Notes: generated by a model not told the origin, from the letters alone. A DNA stretch of 64,000 bases from Hasllibacter sp. MH4015 (GCF_020177575.1 NZ_JAHTBK010000001.1:248001-312000), one strand, 5' to 3'; shown: positions 35,561 through 45,876, numbered from the stretch's first letter. Numbers and translations are program-made.

Positions 35561-35596
35561 GGGCGCAGGCTCCGTTGACGATGGGGCCTTATCCCA

Positions 35597-35616
35597 TGGC
35601 GCGCGCATGCGCGCCA
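35597..35616. repeat. Inverted repeat TGGCGCG/CGCGCCA after trpS
   Basis: Perfect 7-bp arms around CGCATG, in the 89-base gap between trpS and the VOC gene. It may be a weak terminator or read-through attenuator; no T-run. Confidence 0.4.
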
Positions 35617-35649
35617 ATCTGCGCGGGCGCAGGGGTTCTGTGCGGCGGC

Positions 35650-36675
35650 CTAGCTGCGCAGCATTCCGACGATGTCATAGGTGCGTTCGAGGATCGGGAC
35701 AGCGATTTCGCGCGCCCGTTCGGCGCCGCGGCCCAGGATGCGGTCGATCTCCGCCGGGTCGTCCATCAGGCGGCTCATCTCCGACGAGATCGGAGAGAGC
35801 TTGTCGACCGCGACATCCGCCAGGGCGACCTTGAAATGGCCGAACAGAGATCCGGCATGTTGATCCAGTACAGCCTGCGGTGTGATGTCGGCCAAGGCAG
35901 CGTAGATGTTCACCAGGTTGCGGGCATCGGGCCGTTCCGACAGGCCATCAACACTATCAGGCAGCGGGTCGGGGTCGGTCTTGGCCTTCTTGATCTTCTT
36001 GGCAATCGCGTCGGCGTCGTCGGTCATGTTGATCCGCGTCTTGTCGGACGGATCGGATTTGGACATTTTCTTCGTGCCGTCCTGAAGGTTCATCACGCGG
36101 GTCGCCGCGCCTTCGATCACCGGCTCGGTGATGGGGAAGAATTCGACGCCGTAATCGTGGTTGAACTTCGCGGCGATGTCGCGCGTCAGCTCAAGATGCT
36201 GCTTTTGGTCATCGCCCACGGGGACATGAGTGGCGTGGTAGAGCAGGATGTCGGCGGCCATCAATGCGGGATAGGCAAACAGGCCGAGCGACGCGGCCTC
36301 CGCATTCTTGCCGGCCTTGTCCTTCCACTGGGTCATGCGCCCCATCCAGCCCATGCGCGCCACGCAATTGAAGATCCACCCAAGTTGCGCGTGTTCCGGC
36401 ACCTGGGACTGGTTGATGAGGATGCTCTTTTCCGGGTCGATCCCGGAGGCGATGAAGCCCGCGCACAGCTCCCGCGTGTTGTTGCGCAATTCGTCCGGGT
36501 CCAGCAGCTTGGCGGTGATCGCGTGCAGATCGACCATGCAATAGACTGTCTGGTGCGTGCCCGCGTCCTGCATCTCCACGAACCGCTTGATCGCACCGAG
36601 GTAGTTGCCGAGGGTCAGGCCGCCCGAAGGTTGGATGCCGGAAAACACGCGGGGTTTGAACTGGGTCTCGGACAT
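35650..36675 (-). CDS. trpS: Tryptophanyl-tRNA synthetase
   Basis: 341 aa from ATG 36675. Class Ic synthetase: [15 protein letters not shown] is the HIGH-box equivalent (TLGN) and [10 protein letters not shown] the KMSKS loop; VDLHAIT is also conserved. Charges tRNA-Trp. Divergent from the rhomboid-like gene. Confidence 0.96.
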   Translation of the reverse strand: MSETQFKPRVFSGIQPSGGLTLGNYLGAIKRFVEMQDAGTHQTVYCMVDLHAITAKLLDPDELRNNTRELCAGFIASGIDPEKSILINQSQVPEHAQLGWIFNCVARMGWMGRMTQWKDKAGKNAEAASLGLFAYPALMAADILLYHATHVPVGDDQKQHLELTRDIAAKFNHDYGVEFFPITEPVIEGAATRVMNLQDGTKKMSKSDPSDKTRINMTDDADAIAKKIKKAKTDPDPLPDSVDGLSERPDARNLVNIYAALADITPQAVLDQHAGSLFGHFKVALADVAVDKLSPISSEMSRLMDDPAEIDRILGRGAERAREIAVPILERTYDIVGMLRS

Positions 36676-36771
36676 GATCGGGTTCCTTTTGCGCCGATGC
36701 CACACTGGCCAAGCCGCGCGCAACCGCTTACCCACGGGGGAAAGGGTCGTCAACCGAGGGGCCGGGCCGCC

Positions 36772-37455
36772 ATGGAAAACAACAACGTCTCGCCGTTCAA
36801 CACCCTGCCGCCGGTCGTCGTGGCGCTGGCCGTCGTGATCCTGGGGCTGGAGCTGATGTTCCAGGCGGCCATGGCGGGGCTGATCGGGGGGCAGGCGGGG
36901 GTCGGCTGGCGGCTGGCCGCGATGCAGGATTACGCGGTGCTGGACCAGGTCTGGTCCTGGATGGTGGAGGTGCAACGCTATCCGCCGCAGCACCTGGTGC
37001 GGTTTATCACCTACCCCCTGATCCACGGCAGCCTGATTCATGCCGGTTTCGTCGTCGTTTTCATCCTCGCGCTCGGCAAGATGGTGGCGGAGGTTTATTC
37101 GCCGCTGGCCTTCATCGCGGTCTTCTGGGTGTCGGCCATCGTCGGCGGATTGGGCTACGTGATAATCCTCGATGCCGAGTTCCCGCTGATAGGCGGCTAT
37201 CCCGGCGTCTACGGCCTGATCGGGGCGTTCACGTTCCTGATGTGGATGCGCGCGGATGCGGAGGGCACGGGGAGGTTGCGGGCATTCGCCCTGATCGGGG
37301 CGCTGCTGGCGGTGCAGTTGATCTTCGCGGTGATCAACGGGGAATTCGGGACCGTGGTTGCCGATCTGTCGGGTTTCGTCGCGGGGCTTTCGCTGTCCTT
37401 CGTGGTGAGCCCGGGGGGATGGCGGCGTATGTTGGCCCGGATGCGGCAACGCTGA
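36772..37455 (+). CDS. Rhomboid-like membrane protein lacking the catalytic Ser and His
   Basis: 227 aa, about six membrane helices in the rhomboid arrangement ([20 protein letters not shown] matches the HGxxxHxxxNMxxL helix). The active-site GxSG loop reads GYPG (Pro144 in place of Ser) and the C-terminal HxGG helix reads ADLSGF (Asp198 in place of His). Both members of the Ser-His dyad are therefore missing. It resembles inactive rhomboids (iRhom/derlin type), which bind and steer membrane proteins rather than cut them. Function here is unknown. Confidence 0.75.
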   Translation: MENNNVSPFNTLPPVVVALAVVILGLELMFQAAMAGLIGGQAGVGWRLAAMQDYAVLDQVWSWMVEVQRYPPQHLVRFITYPLIHGSLIHAGFVVVFILALGKMVAEVYSPLAFIAVFWVSAIVGGLGYVIILDAEFPLIGGYPGVYGLIGAFTFLMWMRADAEGTGRLRAFALIGALLAVQLIFAVINGEFGTVVADLSGFVAGLSLSFVVSPGGWRRMLARMRQR

Positions 37456-37499
37456 GCGGTCAGATACGACTTATAAAACAACAGAGCAGGAGCGAGAAT

Positions 37500-37907
37500 A
37501 TGACAGTCAAGACTTGCGCCGTGGCCCTTTCCCTTGCCGTGGCGACGATCACGGCGCCGGCTTTCGGACAGACGCGCGACGAGATCCTGGATCGGTTCAC
37601 CGGCCAGCGGCTGACGGTCAACGAATTCCGCAGCCCCGACGCCTCGTCCAGCTTTACGATGGTCGTCGAGTTTCGCGACGGCAACGTGGCGCGCTTTGTC
37701 GCGGACGGGGAGGCCTATTGGGCGATCTGGCGGGTGAGCGGGCGGCAGATCTGCACGCGGATCGCGTCGTTGCAGGGCGGCACGCTGCGCCCGACGGAGG
37801 AAGAGGATTGCCTGCGCGTGCGGTTCAACGGCGATCAGGTGCAACTGAACTTCGAGACGAACAGCGGCAGCACGATCTACTATGTCGGAACGCTCAGTCC
37901 CCTCTGA
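37500..37907 (+). CDS. Secreted hypothetical protein (135 aa)
   Basis: ATG 37500 with CAGGAG upstream. Signal peptide ends near TAPAFG-QTR. The mature domain looks like a beta-rich lipocalin-type barrel (FTMVVEFRDGNVARFVADGE, YWAIWRVSGRQICTRI) with two cysteines (ICTRI and DCLRV) likely to form a disulfide. No family recognised with confidence. It follows the rhomboid-like gene by 44 bases in the same direction. Confidence 0.75.
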   Translation: MTVKTCAVALSLAVATITAPAFGQTRDEILDRFTGQRLTVNEFRSPDASSSFTMVVEFRDGNVARFVADGEAYWAIWRVSGRQICTRIASLQGGTLRPTEEEDCLRVRFNGDQVQLNFETNSGSTIYYVGTLSPL

Positions 37908-37913
37908 CAGGGA

Positions 37914-39497
37914 TCAGGATTTGCGCATGGCGGATACGATGTCGGCCATGCGGAACGCCCCGAAGAGGCGTGCAAACCCGAAATAGCTGAATATGCCAAG
38001 GGCGACCAGAAGAGCCAGGGCAAGGTAGCGCAGGGCCGGGTCCCCCAGGAACGGACCGAGGATCAACTCCCCCCCCATCAGAACAAGCCCCATCGCGAGG
38101 GATGCCGCGACCATGCGCCAGATGCGGGTACGGAAGCGGTCGTCGAACTGCGCGACCTCCCCCAGATCACGCCGCCCGCGCGACAGGAGCGCCACCATGA
38201 CCCAGGCCGCGACGCTGGTGGCAATGGCGGCGCCCAGAAAGCCGATCACCATCGCGAGGCCAATGGCCACCACGGCATTCACGACCATGGCCACGACGGC
38301 AAAGCGAAACGGGCTGCGTGTGTCCTCCCGCGCGAAATAGAGCGGTTGAAGCACCTTTTGCAGCACGAAGGCAGGCAGCCCGACGCCATAGACTGCAAGC
38401 GCGAGGGCCGTCGCAGCGGTGTCGTCGGCGGTGAACGCCCCCCGTTGAAACAGGACGGAGACCAGCGGGACGGGGATGACGATAAGCGCCACCGCCGCAG
38501 GCAAAGTCAGGGCCAACGCGAATTCGCCCGCGCGAGAGAAGGCGTGGCGGCCCCCGTCGCTGTCCCCCGCGCGCAGGCGACGCGACAGGTCCGGCAGAAG
38601 CACGACACCGATGGCAATGCCCACGACACCGAGGGGCAGCTGGTAGAGGCGATCGGCATAGCTGAGCCACGCGATCGCCCCGTCGAAGAAGCTGGCGACC
38701 TGGCGGCCCACCAGCAGGTTTACCTGGACCACGCCACCGGCCAGCATGGCGGGCAGGGCAATGACGGCCAGTTTCTTCATGTCCGGTGTCAGCCGTGGCA
38801 GGCGTGGGCGCAGGGGGAAGCCCGCGCGACCCGCCGCGACCCAGACCAGTGCCAGCTGCGCGATCCCGGCTAGGGGCACCCCCCAGGCCAAGGCGCGTCC
38901 GTACGGCACGGCGGGATCGGCCAGGGTCGTCAACTTGCCCACCGGTGTCGTCATCTGCACCCACAGGATCGAACCCACGAGGACGATGTTGAGCAGGATC
39001 GGCGCCGCCGCCGCCGCCGCGAAACGGCCCGTGGCGTTCAGCACGCCGGAAAAGAGCGCGGCGAGCGAGATGAACAGGATGTAGACGAACGCGATGCGCC
39101 CGTATTCCACCGCCAGGTCCAGCCGTCCGTCGCCCGCGAAACCGCCCGCCATCGCCAGCACCAGCCACGGCATGATGAGTTGCGCGACAAGCGTGAGGAG
39201 GATCAGGATCGACGCCAATCCCGCGAAGGCATCTTGCGCGAATTCGCGCGCCCCTTCGCCGCTTTCCAGTTTCTTGGAGAAGAGCGGCACAAAGGCGGTG
39301 TTGAACGCACCCTCTGCGAAAAAGCGGCGGAACATGTTGGGCAGCGAGAAGGCGATCAGGAACGCTTCGGCCACTGGACCCGCCCCCATGAAGGCCGCGA
39401 TCAGGATGTCGCGCACGAATCCCATCACCCGGCTGCCGAGGGTCCAGATACCGACCGTCGCAAAGCCCCGGATCAGACGGATGGGGCGCGCGGCCAT
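37914..39497 (-). CDS. murJ: Lipid II flippase MurJ
   Basis: About 527 aa from ATG 39497, four bases after the glnD stop. MOP-superfamily protein with about 14 membrane helices; the N-terminal GSRVMGFVRDILIAAFMGAG and FFAEGAFNTAFVPLF motifs are the MVIN/MurJ hallmark. Flips undecaprenyl-linked peptidoglycan precursor to the periplasm. Its position downstream of glnD is typical of alphaproteobacteria. Confidence 0.94.
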   Translation of the reverse strand: MAARPIRLIRGFATVGIWTLGSRVMGFVRDILIAAFMGAGPVAEAFLIAFSLPNMFRRFFAEGAFNTAFVPLFSKKLESGEGAREFAQDAFAGLASILILLTLVAQLIMPWLVLAMAGGFAGDGRLDLAVEYGRIAFVYILFISLAALFSGVLNATGRFAAAAAAPILLNIVLVGSILWVQMTTPVGKLTTLADPAVPYGRALAWGVPLAGIAQLALVWVAAGRAGFPLRPRLPRLTPDMKKLAVIALPAMLAGGVVQVNLLVGRQVASFFDGAIAWLSYADRLYQLPLGVVGIAIGVVLLPDLSRRLRAGDSDGGRHAFSRAGEFALALTLPAAVALIVIPVPLVSVLFQRGAFTADDTAATALALAVYGVGLPAFVLQKVLQPLYFAREDTRSPFRFAVVAMVVNAVVAIGLAMVIGFLGAAIATSVAAWVMVALLSRGRRDLGEVAQFDDRFRTRIWRMVAASLAMGLVLMGGELILGPFLGDPALRYLALALLVALGIFSYFGFARLFGAFRMADIVSAMRKS

Positions 39498-39501
39498 GGC
39501 C

Positions 39502-42333
39502 TCAGGCCCCCGCCCGTTCCGCGACACGCGCGATGGCGTCCCGCAGCTTGCGCTCAAGGCTGGCGCGGCGGTTTTCGGAATGCAGTTTCAAGCCGAACAT
39601 GTCTTTGACGTAGAAGGTATCGACCACCTGCACACCATAGGTCGCGATCACGGCGCTGGCGATATAGACGTTGGCGGCGGCGAAGGTTTTGGTCAGGTCA
39701 TAGAGCAGGCCGGGACGGTCGCGGGTATCGACCTCGATAATCGTATATATCTCGGAGCCTTCATTGTCGAAGGTGATCGTGGTGGGCACGTCGAAAGGGC
39801 GTTCGCGCTTCTTGATCTTGTCGCGCCGCTCCATCGCCTCGGATGTGACCACTTCGCCTTTGAGGGTCTTCTGGATCATGCCGCGCAGGCGGGGCAGGCG
39901 CGCCCGTTCATAGGGGTGTCCGTCGTGGTCCTGCACCCAGAAGACGGCGGTGGCATAGCCGTCTTTTGACGTATAGGTGCGCGCATCGACGACATTGGCC
40001 CCGACAAGCGATAGCGCACCGGCGAGGCGGCAGAAGATGCCGGGGTGATCCACGAGGGCGAAGCAGACCCGCGTGGCGTCGCGATCTTCGTCCTGCTTGG
40101 TGTCGATGCGGATTTCATCGTCGTCCAGACCCTGCACCATCTTGGCGAACGTGACCTGTGTACCGAGGTCCAGGCCCTGCCAGTAGGGGCCGTAATGGCG
40201 GTCGATCTCTGCCTTGATGTCGGATTTCGACCAATCGGACAGCTCCGCACGCAGGGCTTTCTTTGCCTCGCTTTCGAGCTGTTCGCGGTTAAGATCCTCC
40301 AAACCCGTTTCCAGAGCGGCGGCGGTCGTCCGGTGCAGGCCGCGCAGAAGCGTTGCCTTCCAGTTGTTCCAGGTGTTCGGCCCCACGCCGCGGATGTCGC
40401 AGACGGTCAGCACGGTCAGCAGATCCAGCCGCTCGCGCGTTTTCACCGCCTTTGCGAAGTCGCGCACGGTGCGGGGGTCGGCGATGTCCCGCTTCTGCGC
40501 CATGTCGGACATCAGCAGGTGATAGCGGACCAGCCATTCGACCGTTTCGCATTCGGCAGGTTTCAGGCCCAGGCGCGGGCAGATGGACCGCGCCATGCGG
40601 GCCCCGAGGATTGAATGATCCTCGTTCCGCCCCTTGCCGATATCGTGGAGCAGGCAGGCCACGAACAGGACCTTGCGATTGACCCCGCGCTTGAGGATGC
40701 CGGAGACGAGGGGAAGCTCCTCCAGCAACTCCTCCCGCTCGATCTGGGCGAGGGTGGAGACGACCTGTATCGTATGCTCGTCGACCGTGTAGCTGTGATA
40801 CATGTTGAACTGCATCATCGCGACGATGGGTGCGAATTCCGGCAAGAAGGCCGCGAGGACCCCAAGCTCGTTCATCCGGCGAAGGCCCCGTTCGGGATTG
40901 CCGTGTTTCAGCATCAGGTCGAGAAAGATCCGGTTGGCTTCCGGATCGCGGCGCAGATCGTCGTCGATCAGGTCCAGCCGGGCCGAGATTTCCCGCATCG
41001 CGTTGGGGTGGATGAGGTAGCCGGTGCGCAACCCCTCCTCGAACAGGCGCAGAATGTTCAGCGGATCCTCGAAGAAGGTTTCGGGGTCGCGGATATTCAG
41101 GCGGTTCTGAATGACCTCGTAGCCATCCTTGAGCTTCTTGCGCCGTGTGCGGCCGCGCAGGAAGCCGAGGATCGCGGGCTCCTGCTTGACGTGGCGCGCC
41201 TCCAGCCCGGTCAGGAAGATGCGGGTCAGCTCGCCCACCTGCGTGGCGTGGCGGAAGTAGTCCTGCATGAAATGCTCGACCGCGCGACGACCGGAATGAT
41301 CGGCGTAGCCAAGGCGTTCCGCGACTTCCACCTGCATGTCGAAGCTGAGCATGTCCTGCGCCCGGTTGGCAATCAGGTGGAGGTGGCAGCGCACCGCCCA
41401 GAGGAACCGTTCGGCGGCGTCGAAGCTGGCGAATTCCTCGGGCCGAAAGACGCCGAGCGCGACAAGCTCTGCCGCGCGGGTGACGCCGTGTTCGTATTTG
41501 GCGATCCAGTAGAGCGTTTGCAGATCGCGAAGGCCGCCTTTGCCTTCCTTGACGTTCGGCTCCAGCATATACCGCTGACCGCCCTGCTTCTTGTGGCGGC
41601 TGGAGCGTTCTTCCAGCTTGGCCTCGACGAATTCGCCCGTGGACCCATCGAACAATTGCGCGCGCAAAGTGTCGGTCAGGTCTTGGCCCAGGCTTTCATC
41701 CCCTGCCAGGTGGCGCATTTCCAGAAGCGAGGTGCGGATCGTGTAATCCTCCCGCCCCAGGCGCATGCAATCCTTTACGGTCCGGCTGGAATGGCCCACT
41801 TTCAGGCGCAGGTCCCAAAGCATGTAGAGCATGCTTTCAATGACGCTCTCGATCTTGCCCGTCACTTTCCAAGGGGTGAGGAACAACAGATCGACGTCGG
41901 AAAACGGCGCCATTTCTCCACGGCCGTACCCGCCCACCGCCATCACGGCGAGGCGTTCGCTGTCGGTGCGGACATTGGTGGGATGCAGATAGGTTTCCGC
42001 CACCCGCAACACCTCCTTCACCAACATGTCGGTGAGGAACGTGTAGGACCGTGTGGCCCGCCGCGCGGCGAGGGGGTGGTCGGTGAAGGCGGCGGCAAGG
42101 GCGGCGCGCCCCGCCTCCTGCGCGCGGTTCAGCTCGGCGACGGCGGCGTTGCGGATGGCACCCGCATCGCCAAGACCCGCGCAGGCGTCATCCACCCGGG
42201 CCGCGAGTGCTGCGCGGTCGGCAAACTCCGCCGCCGGAAGCAGTAGCGTTCCCGGTTCGGTTGCGTTGGAAAGGCTCGGGTTCCTGGGCCGGTCAGAAAC
42301 CGGCACCGCCGAGACGTCTTGGGGCGGGGTCAA
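39502..42333 (-). CDS. glnD: Bifunctional uridylyltransferase/uridylyl-removing enzyme
   Basis: 943 aa from TTG 42333 (GTG 42306 is an alternative), overlapping the upstream lipoprotein gene by 41 bases. Nucleotidyltransferase site GGYGRGEMAPFSDVDLL with Asp146/Asp148; HD phosphohydrolase LLHDIGKG with His563/Asp564; two C-terminal ACT domains (CFALVDHPGIFCRLAGALS and TIIEVDTRDRPGLLYDLT). It uridylylates and deuridylylates PII proteins in response to glutamine, controlling nitrogen assimilation. Confidence 0.96.
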   Translation of the reverse strand: MTPPQDVSAVPVSDRPRNPSLSNATEPGTLLLPAAEFADRAALAARVDDACAGLGDAGAIRNAAVAELNRAQEAGRAALAAAFTDHPLAARRATRSYTFLTDMLVKEVLRVAETYLHPTNVRTDSERLAVMAVGGYGRGEMAPFSDVDLLFLTPWKVTGKIESVIESMLYMLWDLRLKVGHSSRTVKDCMRLGREDYTIRTSLLEMRHLAGDESLGQDLTDTLRAQLFDGSTGEFVEAKLEERSSRHKKQGGQRYMLEPNVKEGKGGLRDLQTLYWIAKYEHGVTRAAELVALGVFRPEEFASFDAAERFLWAVRCHLHLIANRAQDMLSFDMQVEVAERLGYADHSGRRAVEHFMQDYFRHATQVGELTRIFLTGLEARHVKQEPAILGFLRGRTRRKKLKDGYEVIQNRLNIRDPETFFEDPLNILRLFEEGLRTGYLIHPNAMREISARLDLIDDDLRRDPEANRIFLDLMLKHGNPERGLRRMNELGVLAAFLPEFAPIVAMMQFNMYHSYTVDEHTIQVVSTLAQIEREELLEELPLVSGILKRGVNRKVLFVACLLHDIGKGRNEDHSILGARMARSICPRLGLKPAECETVEWLVRYHLLMSDMAQKRDIADPRTVRDFAKAVKTRERLDLLTVLTVCDIRGVGPNTWNNWKATLLRGLHRTTAAALETGLEDLNREQLESEAKKALRAELSDWSKSDIKAEIDRHYGPYWQGLDLGTQVTFAKMVQGLDDDEIRIDTKQDEDRDATRVCFALVDHPGIFCRLAGALSLVGANVVDARTYTSKDGYATAVFWVQDHDGHPYERARLPRLRGMIQKTLKGEVVTSEAMERRDKIKKRERPFDVPTTITFDNEGSEIYTIIEVDTRDRPGLLYDLTKTFAAANVYIASAVIATYGVQVVDTFYVKDMFGLKLHSENRRASLERKLRDAIARVAERAGA

Positions 42334-43462
42334 TGATGCTCACCTGCTGGTTGACGATCTCGGCAATCGCCAAGGCCCGTTCGATTGTCCCGTCGGCAAG
42401 GAAGCGGAACGCACCGCCGGCCCCATCGATCTGCCCGGTGGCGACCAGATCACCGGCCCCCATCCGGCCCGATCCCGCGGTCTGGGCCACGGCACGGATG
42501 GCATCGTAGCCAAGGCTGCCAAGGGCATGCGGCGCACCGCCGTTGGTGGCCGCGTATCGCGCGTTGAATGCGGCGGCGGCACCGGAATCGGGCATCGCGA
42601 ACCAGCCGCCCTGGAGCCCGGAGAATTCGAGCGTGGCGGGCGGGATATCCCACCGGGTCAGGCCCATCATCTGCACGCTGGCGGTGTTCAGGCCGTTCTC
42701 GGGCAGCAATTGCGCGAAAAGCGGCAGGGCCCCGGCACTGTCGGAGGTCAGCATCACCGCGTTGGCCCCGTTGTTGCGCACAGCGCTGGTGACCTGCGGG
42801 ACGACATTGACCACGCCGACCTGGCTGAACTCATAGGGGATCGTCGCGGAAATCGTGGCGCCCGAGCGGGAGGCGGCGGTGCGCACGGCGTCGCGCGCGA
42901 CTTCACCGGCGAGGTTGGAGGCGTGGACAAGCACGATGTTGCCACGCCCCTGGCGTGCCGAATAGCTGATGATGCGGTTGGCGGTGTTGGCGAAGGTGTA
43001 ACCCAGGACCAGCACGTTGCCGCCCGCGATCTCCGTATTGTTGGAGAAGCTGAGCACGGCGATGTTCGAATTGGCCACGGCAACGCCCACGGCTGCGGCC
43101 GCGTCGGAGCGCAACGGGCCGACGATCACGTCCGCGCCCGCCGACACGGCCTCCTGCGCGCGGGCCGCGGCGGTCGCGGCATCCCCGGCAGTGTCGTAGA
43201 CCGTGATCTCGATGGTCGCGGAATTCGCCACGTCGGCGGCGGCAAGGCGCGCGGAATTCTCAAGGCTGCGTGCCACAAGCGCATCGCCGCCCTCGCCACT
43301 GATCGGCAGAAGCATCGCCACCTGAACCGTCTGCCCCGAAATGCGCGGACCGTTCAGGCCGATCGGGCCGCCGCCGATCTGACACGCCGTCAGAACCAAC
43401 GTCATCAGAAGGGCCACAAGGATGCGCAACGGGTTGCGAAGACCAAAGAAACCGGAAACCAT
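42293..43462 (-). CDS. LpoA/LppC-like penicillin-binding protein activator, lipoprotein
   Basis: 389 aa. Lipobox LVLTAC with lipidated Cys27 after a membrane-targeting helix; the remainder is a type I periplasmic-binding fold (VQVAMLLPISGEGGDALVAR, then GADVIVGPLRSDAAAAVGVA). This C-terminal LppC domain without the TPR half is the alphaproteobacterial form. Expected to sit in the outer membrane and stimulate a bifunctional PBP, fitting its place beside murJ. Activator role is inferred from the family. Confidence 0.85.
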   Translation of the reverse strand: MVSGFFGLRNPLRILVALLMTLVLTACQIGGGPIGLNGPRISGQTVQVAMLLPISGEGGDALVARSLENSARLAAADVANSATIEITVYDTAGDAATAAARAQEAVSAGADVIVGPLRSDAAAAVGVAVANSNIAVLSFSNNTEIAGGNVLVLGYTFANTANRIISYSARQGRGNIVLVHASNLAGEVARDAVRTAASRSGATISATIPYEFSQVGVVNVVPQVTSAVRNNGANAVMLTSDSAGALPLFAQLLPENGLNTASVQMMGLTRWDIPPATLEFSGLQGGWFAMPDSGAAAAFNARYAATNGGAPHALGSLGYDAIRAVAQTAGSGRMGAGDLVATGQIDGAGGAFRFLADGTIERALAIAEIVNQQVSIIDPAPRRLGGAGF

Positions 43463-43659
43463 AAGCAGTGTGCCCCCCCTTGAGGCGCGTTAGACCTTTA
43501 CGTGGCGGGAGACCCGCAGATGCAGGCTACGGTGATCCGCAGATCAAGTAAACGTCATGTCCGTGCAAGGACTTCCCCCGAACCCGCACATGGACCAGGT
43601 TGGCCCCGTGACGCAAGCACTTGCTTCACGAACCCGTGTGCAGCGGCGGTAGAACGCGC

Positions 43660-44517
43660 ATGAGCGCACCGGTTCGCATCGCGCCAGGTCTGCACTTCGT
43701 CGCCACCCCGATCGGATCGGCAAGGGACATCACCTTGCGGGCGCTCGATGTTCTGGCCGGGGCCGACGTGATCGCGGCGGAGGACACGCGGACCGCACGG
43801 AAGCTGATGGAAATCCACGGCATCGCCGTGGGGCAACGCGTGATGATTCCCTACCACGACCACAACGGGGCGGAGGCGCGCCCGCGTATCCTGGCCGCCC
43901 TCGAGGAGGGTAAATCCGTCGCCTACGTGTCGGAGGCCGGGACGCCGTTGGTGGCCGATCCGGGATACCAGCTGGGGCGCGCGGCGATCGAGGCTGATCA
44001 CCGCGTCTTTTCCGCGCCCGGCGCGTCCGCCGTCCTGGCGGCACTTACGGTTTCGGGCCTGGCTACGGATCGCTTCCTGTTCGCGGGATTTCCCCCGTCC
44101 CAGGCCGGGCGGCGCAAAACATGGCTCCGGGACCTCGACGCCGCCGCCGCCACAATTGTCCTTTATGAGAGCCCGAAACGCGTTCACCGATTGTTAGATG
44201 AATTGTGCGAGATCTTGGGCAGTGATCGGGAGGTGGCGCTGTGCCGCGAATTGACCAAACGCTTCGAGGAGGTTCTGCGCGGGCCCTGTGGAACGGTCCG
44301 CGACGCGATCTCGGACCGGGTGTTGAAGGGCGAAATCGTCCTGTTGATCAGCCGGGCGACGGCCACGGCACCCGATGCGGACGACGTGGAAGCGGCCCTG
44401 CGCGCGGCGATGGCGGACATGCCTCTGAAGGCGGCCTCGACGCAAGTGGCCGACGCGATGGGCCTGCCGAAAAGAGACGTCTACCAGATGGGGCTTCGCC
44501 TGAAAAACGACGGCTGA
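43660..44517 (+). CDS. rsmI: 16S rRNA (cytidine(1402)-2'-O)-methyltransferase
   Basis: 285 aa from ATG 43660. Tetrapyrrole-methylase fold: LHFVATPIGSARDITLRALD, AEDTRTARKLM, and VSEAGTPLVADPGYQL are the RsmI signatures. Uses S-adenosylmethionine to modify C1402 in the ribosomal P site. Divergent from the lpoA-like gene; yraN follows with a four-base overlap. Confidence 0.95.
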   Translation: MSAPVRIAPGLHFVATPIGSARDITLRALDVLAGADVIAAEDTRTARKLMEIHGIAVGQRVMIPYHDHNGAEARPRILAALEEGKSVAYVSEAGTPLVADPGYQLGRAAIEADHRVFSAPGASAVLAALTVSGLATDRFLFAGFPPSQAGRRKTWLRDLDAAAATIVLYESPKRVHRLLDELCEILGSDREVALCRELTKRFEEVLRGPCGTVRDAISDRVLKGEIVLLISRATATAPDADDVEAALRAAMADMPLKAASTQVADAMGLPKRDVYQMGLRLKNDG

Positions 44518-44867
44518 CGGGGCTTCGCGCCTATCAATCGGGAAAGGCGGCGGAGGACATAGTCTTGCGCGCCTATATCGCGCACGGGCATCGGCTTGTC
44601 GCGCGGCGTTGGCGTGGACCGGCGGGCGAAATCGACCTTGTCCTTGATCGGGATGGGGAGGTCGTGTTCGTCGAAGTCAAATCTTCCCGCAGCCATGACC
44701 AGGCGGCGCAAAGCCTGACGAAACGCCAGATCAGGCGGTTGCTGCAAAGTGCGGAACATTGCCTTGGCACTTTCCCGAAAGGCGCGATGACACCGATGCG
44801 GTTCGACGTGGCGCTTGTCGACGGGCAAGGCAAGATCGCGGTCATTCCCAATGCGCTAGTCGCCTGA
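44514..44867 (+). CDS. YraN (UPF0102) family protein, probable CTG start
   Basis: About 117 aa. The family core is complete: AYQSGKAAEDIVLRAYIAHG, GPAGEIDLVLDRDGEVVFVE and VKSSRS, a nuclease-like D...ExK arrangement. No in-frame ATG, GTG or TTG lies near the expected start; a CTG at 44514 overlaps the rsmI stop as CTGA and gives a protein of normal length. Function unproven; family members are linked to Holliday-junction-type nucleases by fold. rsmI-yraN-gshB order is common in this group. Confidence 0.82.
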   Translation: MTGLRAYQSGKAAEDIVLRAYIAHGHRLVARRWRGPAGEIDLVLDRDGEVVFVEVKSSRSHDQAAQSLTKRQIRRLLQSAEHCLGTFPKGAMTPMRFDVALVDGQGKIAVIPNALVA

Positions 44868-44934
44868 TCCCCATTGCACCCGGACCTGCGCCACGCCAAG
44901 TAAGACGGGCTGAGCGGTAATTCGGAGGGCGGCG

Positions 44935-45876
44935 ATGCTGGTGGCGTTTCAAATGGACCCGATCGAGGATGTCGATATCGACGCCGATTCCTCGTTCCGG
45001 CTGGCGGAAGAGGCGCAGGCGCGCGGGCATGATCTGCTGGTCTACACTCCATCCGACCTAGCCTACCGCGAAGATCGGGTGATCGCACGGGCGCGGCCCG
45101 TCAAGGTGCAGCGCGAGCGCGGCAACCACGTGATCGCCGGTGCGCCGAAGATGGTCGATCTTGCGGAGGTGGACGTGATCTGGCTGCGGCAGGACCCTCC
45201 GTTTGACATGGGTTACATCACGACGACGCATCTGCTGGACCGCCTGAAGGGCCAGACACTCGTGGTCAACGACCCGTTCTGGGTGCGAAACGTGCCCGAA
45301 AAGCTGATGGTTCTGGATTACCCCGACCTGACGCCACCCACGATGATCGCCCGCGACCTCGAGATGCTGAAAGCGTTCAAGGCCGACCATGGCGACGTGA
45401 TCCTGAAACCGCTTTACGGCAATGGCGGGGCGGGGGTGTTTCGCCTGACGCCGGACGATCGCAACCTCAATTCGCTCCATGAGCTATTCACCGGCATCAA
45501 CCGCGAGCCGCTGATCATGCAAAAATTCCTGCCAGACGTCTCGGCGGGCGACAAGCGCGTGATTCTGGTCGATGGGGAGCCGGTGGGCGGCATCAACCGC
45601 GTGCCCGCGAAGGGAGAAACGCGGTCGAACATGCATGTGGGCGGGCGGCCGGAGGCGACCGAGCTGACGGAGCGGGAGCGGGAGATCTGCGCCATCATCG
45701 GCCCGCGTCTGAAGGAGATGGGGCAGGTCTTTGTCGGGATCGACGTGATCGGCGGCTGGTTAACGGAGATCAACGTCACCTCCCCCACCGGTATCCAGGA
45801 ATTGGAGCGGTTCGACGGGGTCAATATCGCGGCCCGGATCTGGGAGGCGATCGAGCGCAGGGCCGCCGCCGCGTGA
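44935..45876 (+). CDS. gshB: Glutathione synthetase
   Basis: 313 aa, ATP-grasp enzyme. N-terminal [20 protein letters not shown] and [16 protein letters not shown], plus the ATP-grasp segment [18 protein letters not shown] and the C-terminal [13 protein letters not shown], are all diagnostic. Adds glycine to gamma-glutamylcysteine. Its stop overlaps the next gene as GTGA. Confidence 0.96.
   Translation: MLVAFQMDPIEDVDIDADSSFRLAEEAQARGHDLLVYTPSDLAYREDRVIARARPVKVQRERGNHVIAGAPKMVDLAEVDVIWLRQDPPFDMGYITTTHLLDRLKGQTLVVNDPFWVRNVPEKLMVLDYPDLTPPTMIARDLEMLKAFKADHGDVILKPLYGNGGAGVFRLTPDDRNLNSLHELFTGINREPLIMQKFLPDVSAGDKRVILVDGEPVGGINRVPAKGETRSNMHVGGRPEATELTEREREICAIIGPRLKEMGQVFVGIDVIGGWLTEINVTSPTGIQELERFDGVNIAARIWEAIERRAAAA

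Noticed and set aside
35575-36771. N-terminal 400 codons of a 626-codon plus-strand frame reaching the rhomboid-like gene
   Set aside because: This part is antisense to trpS; the real protein starts at ATG 36772.
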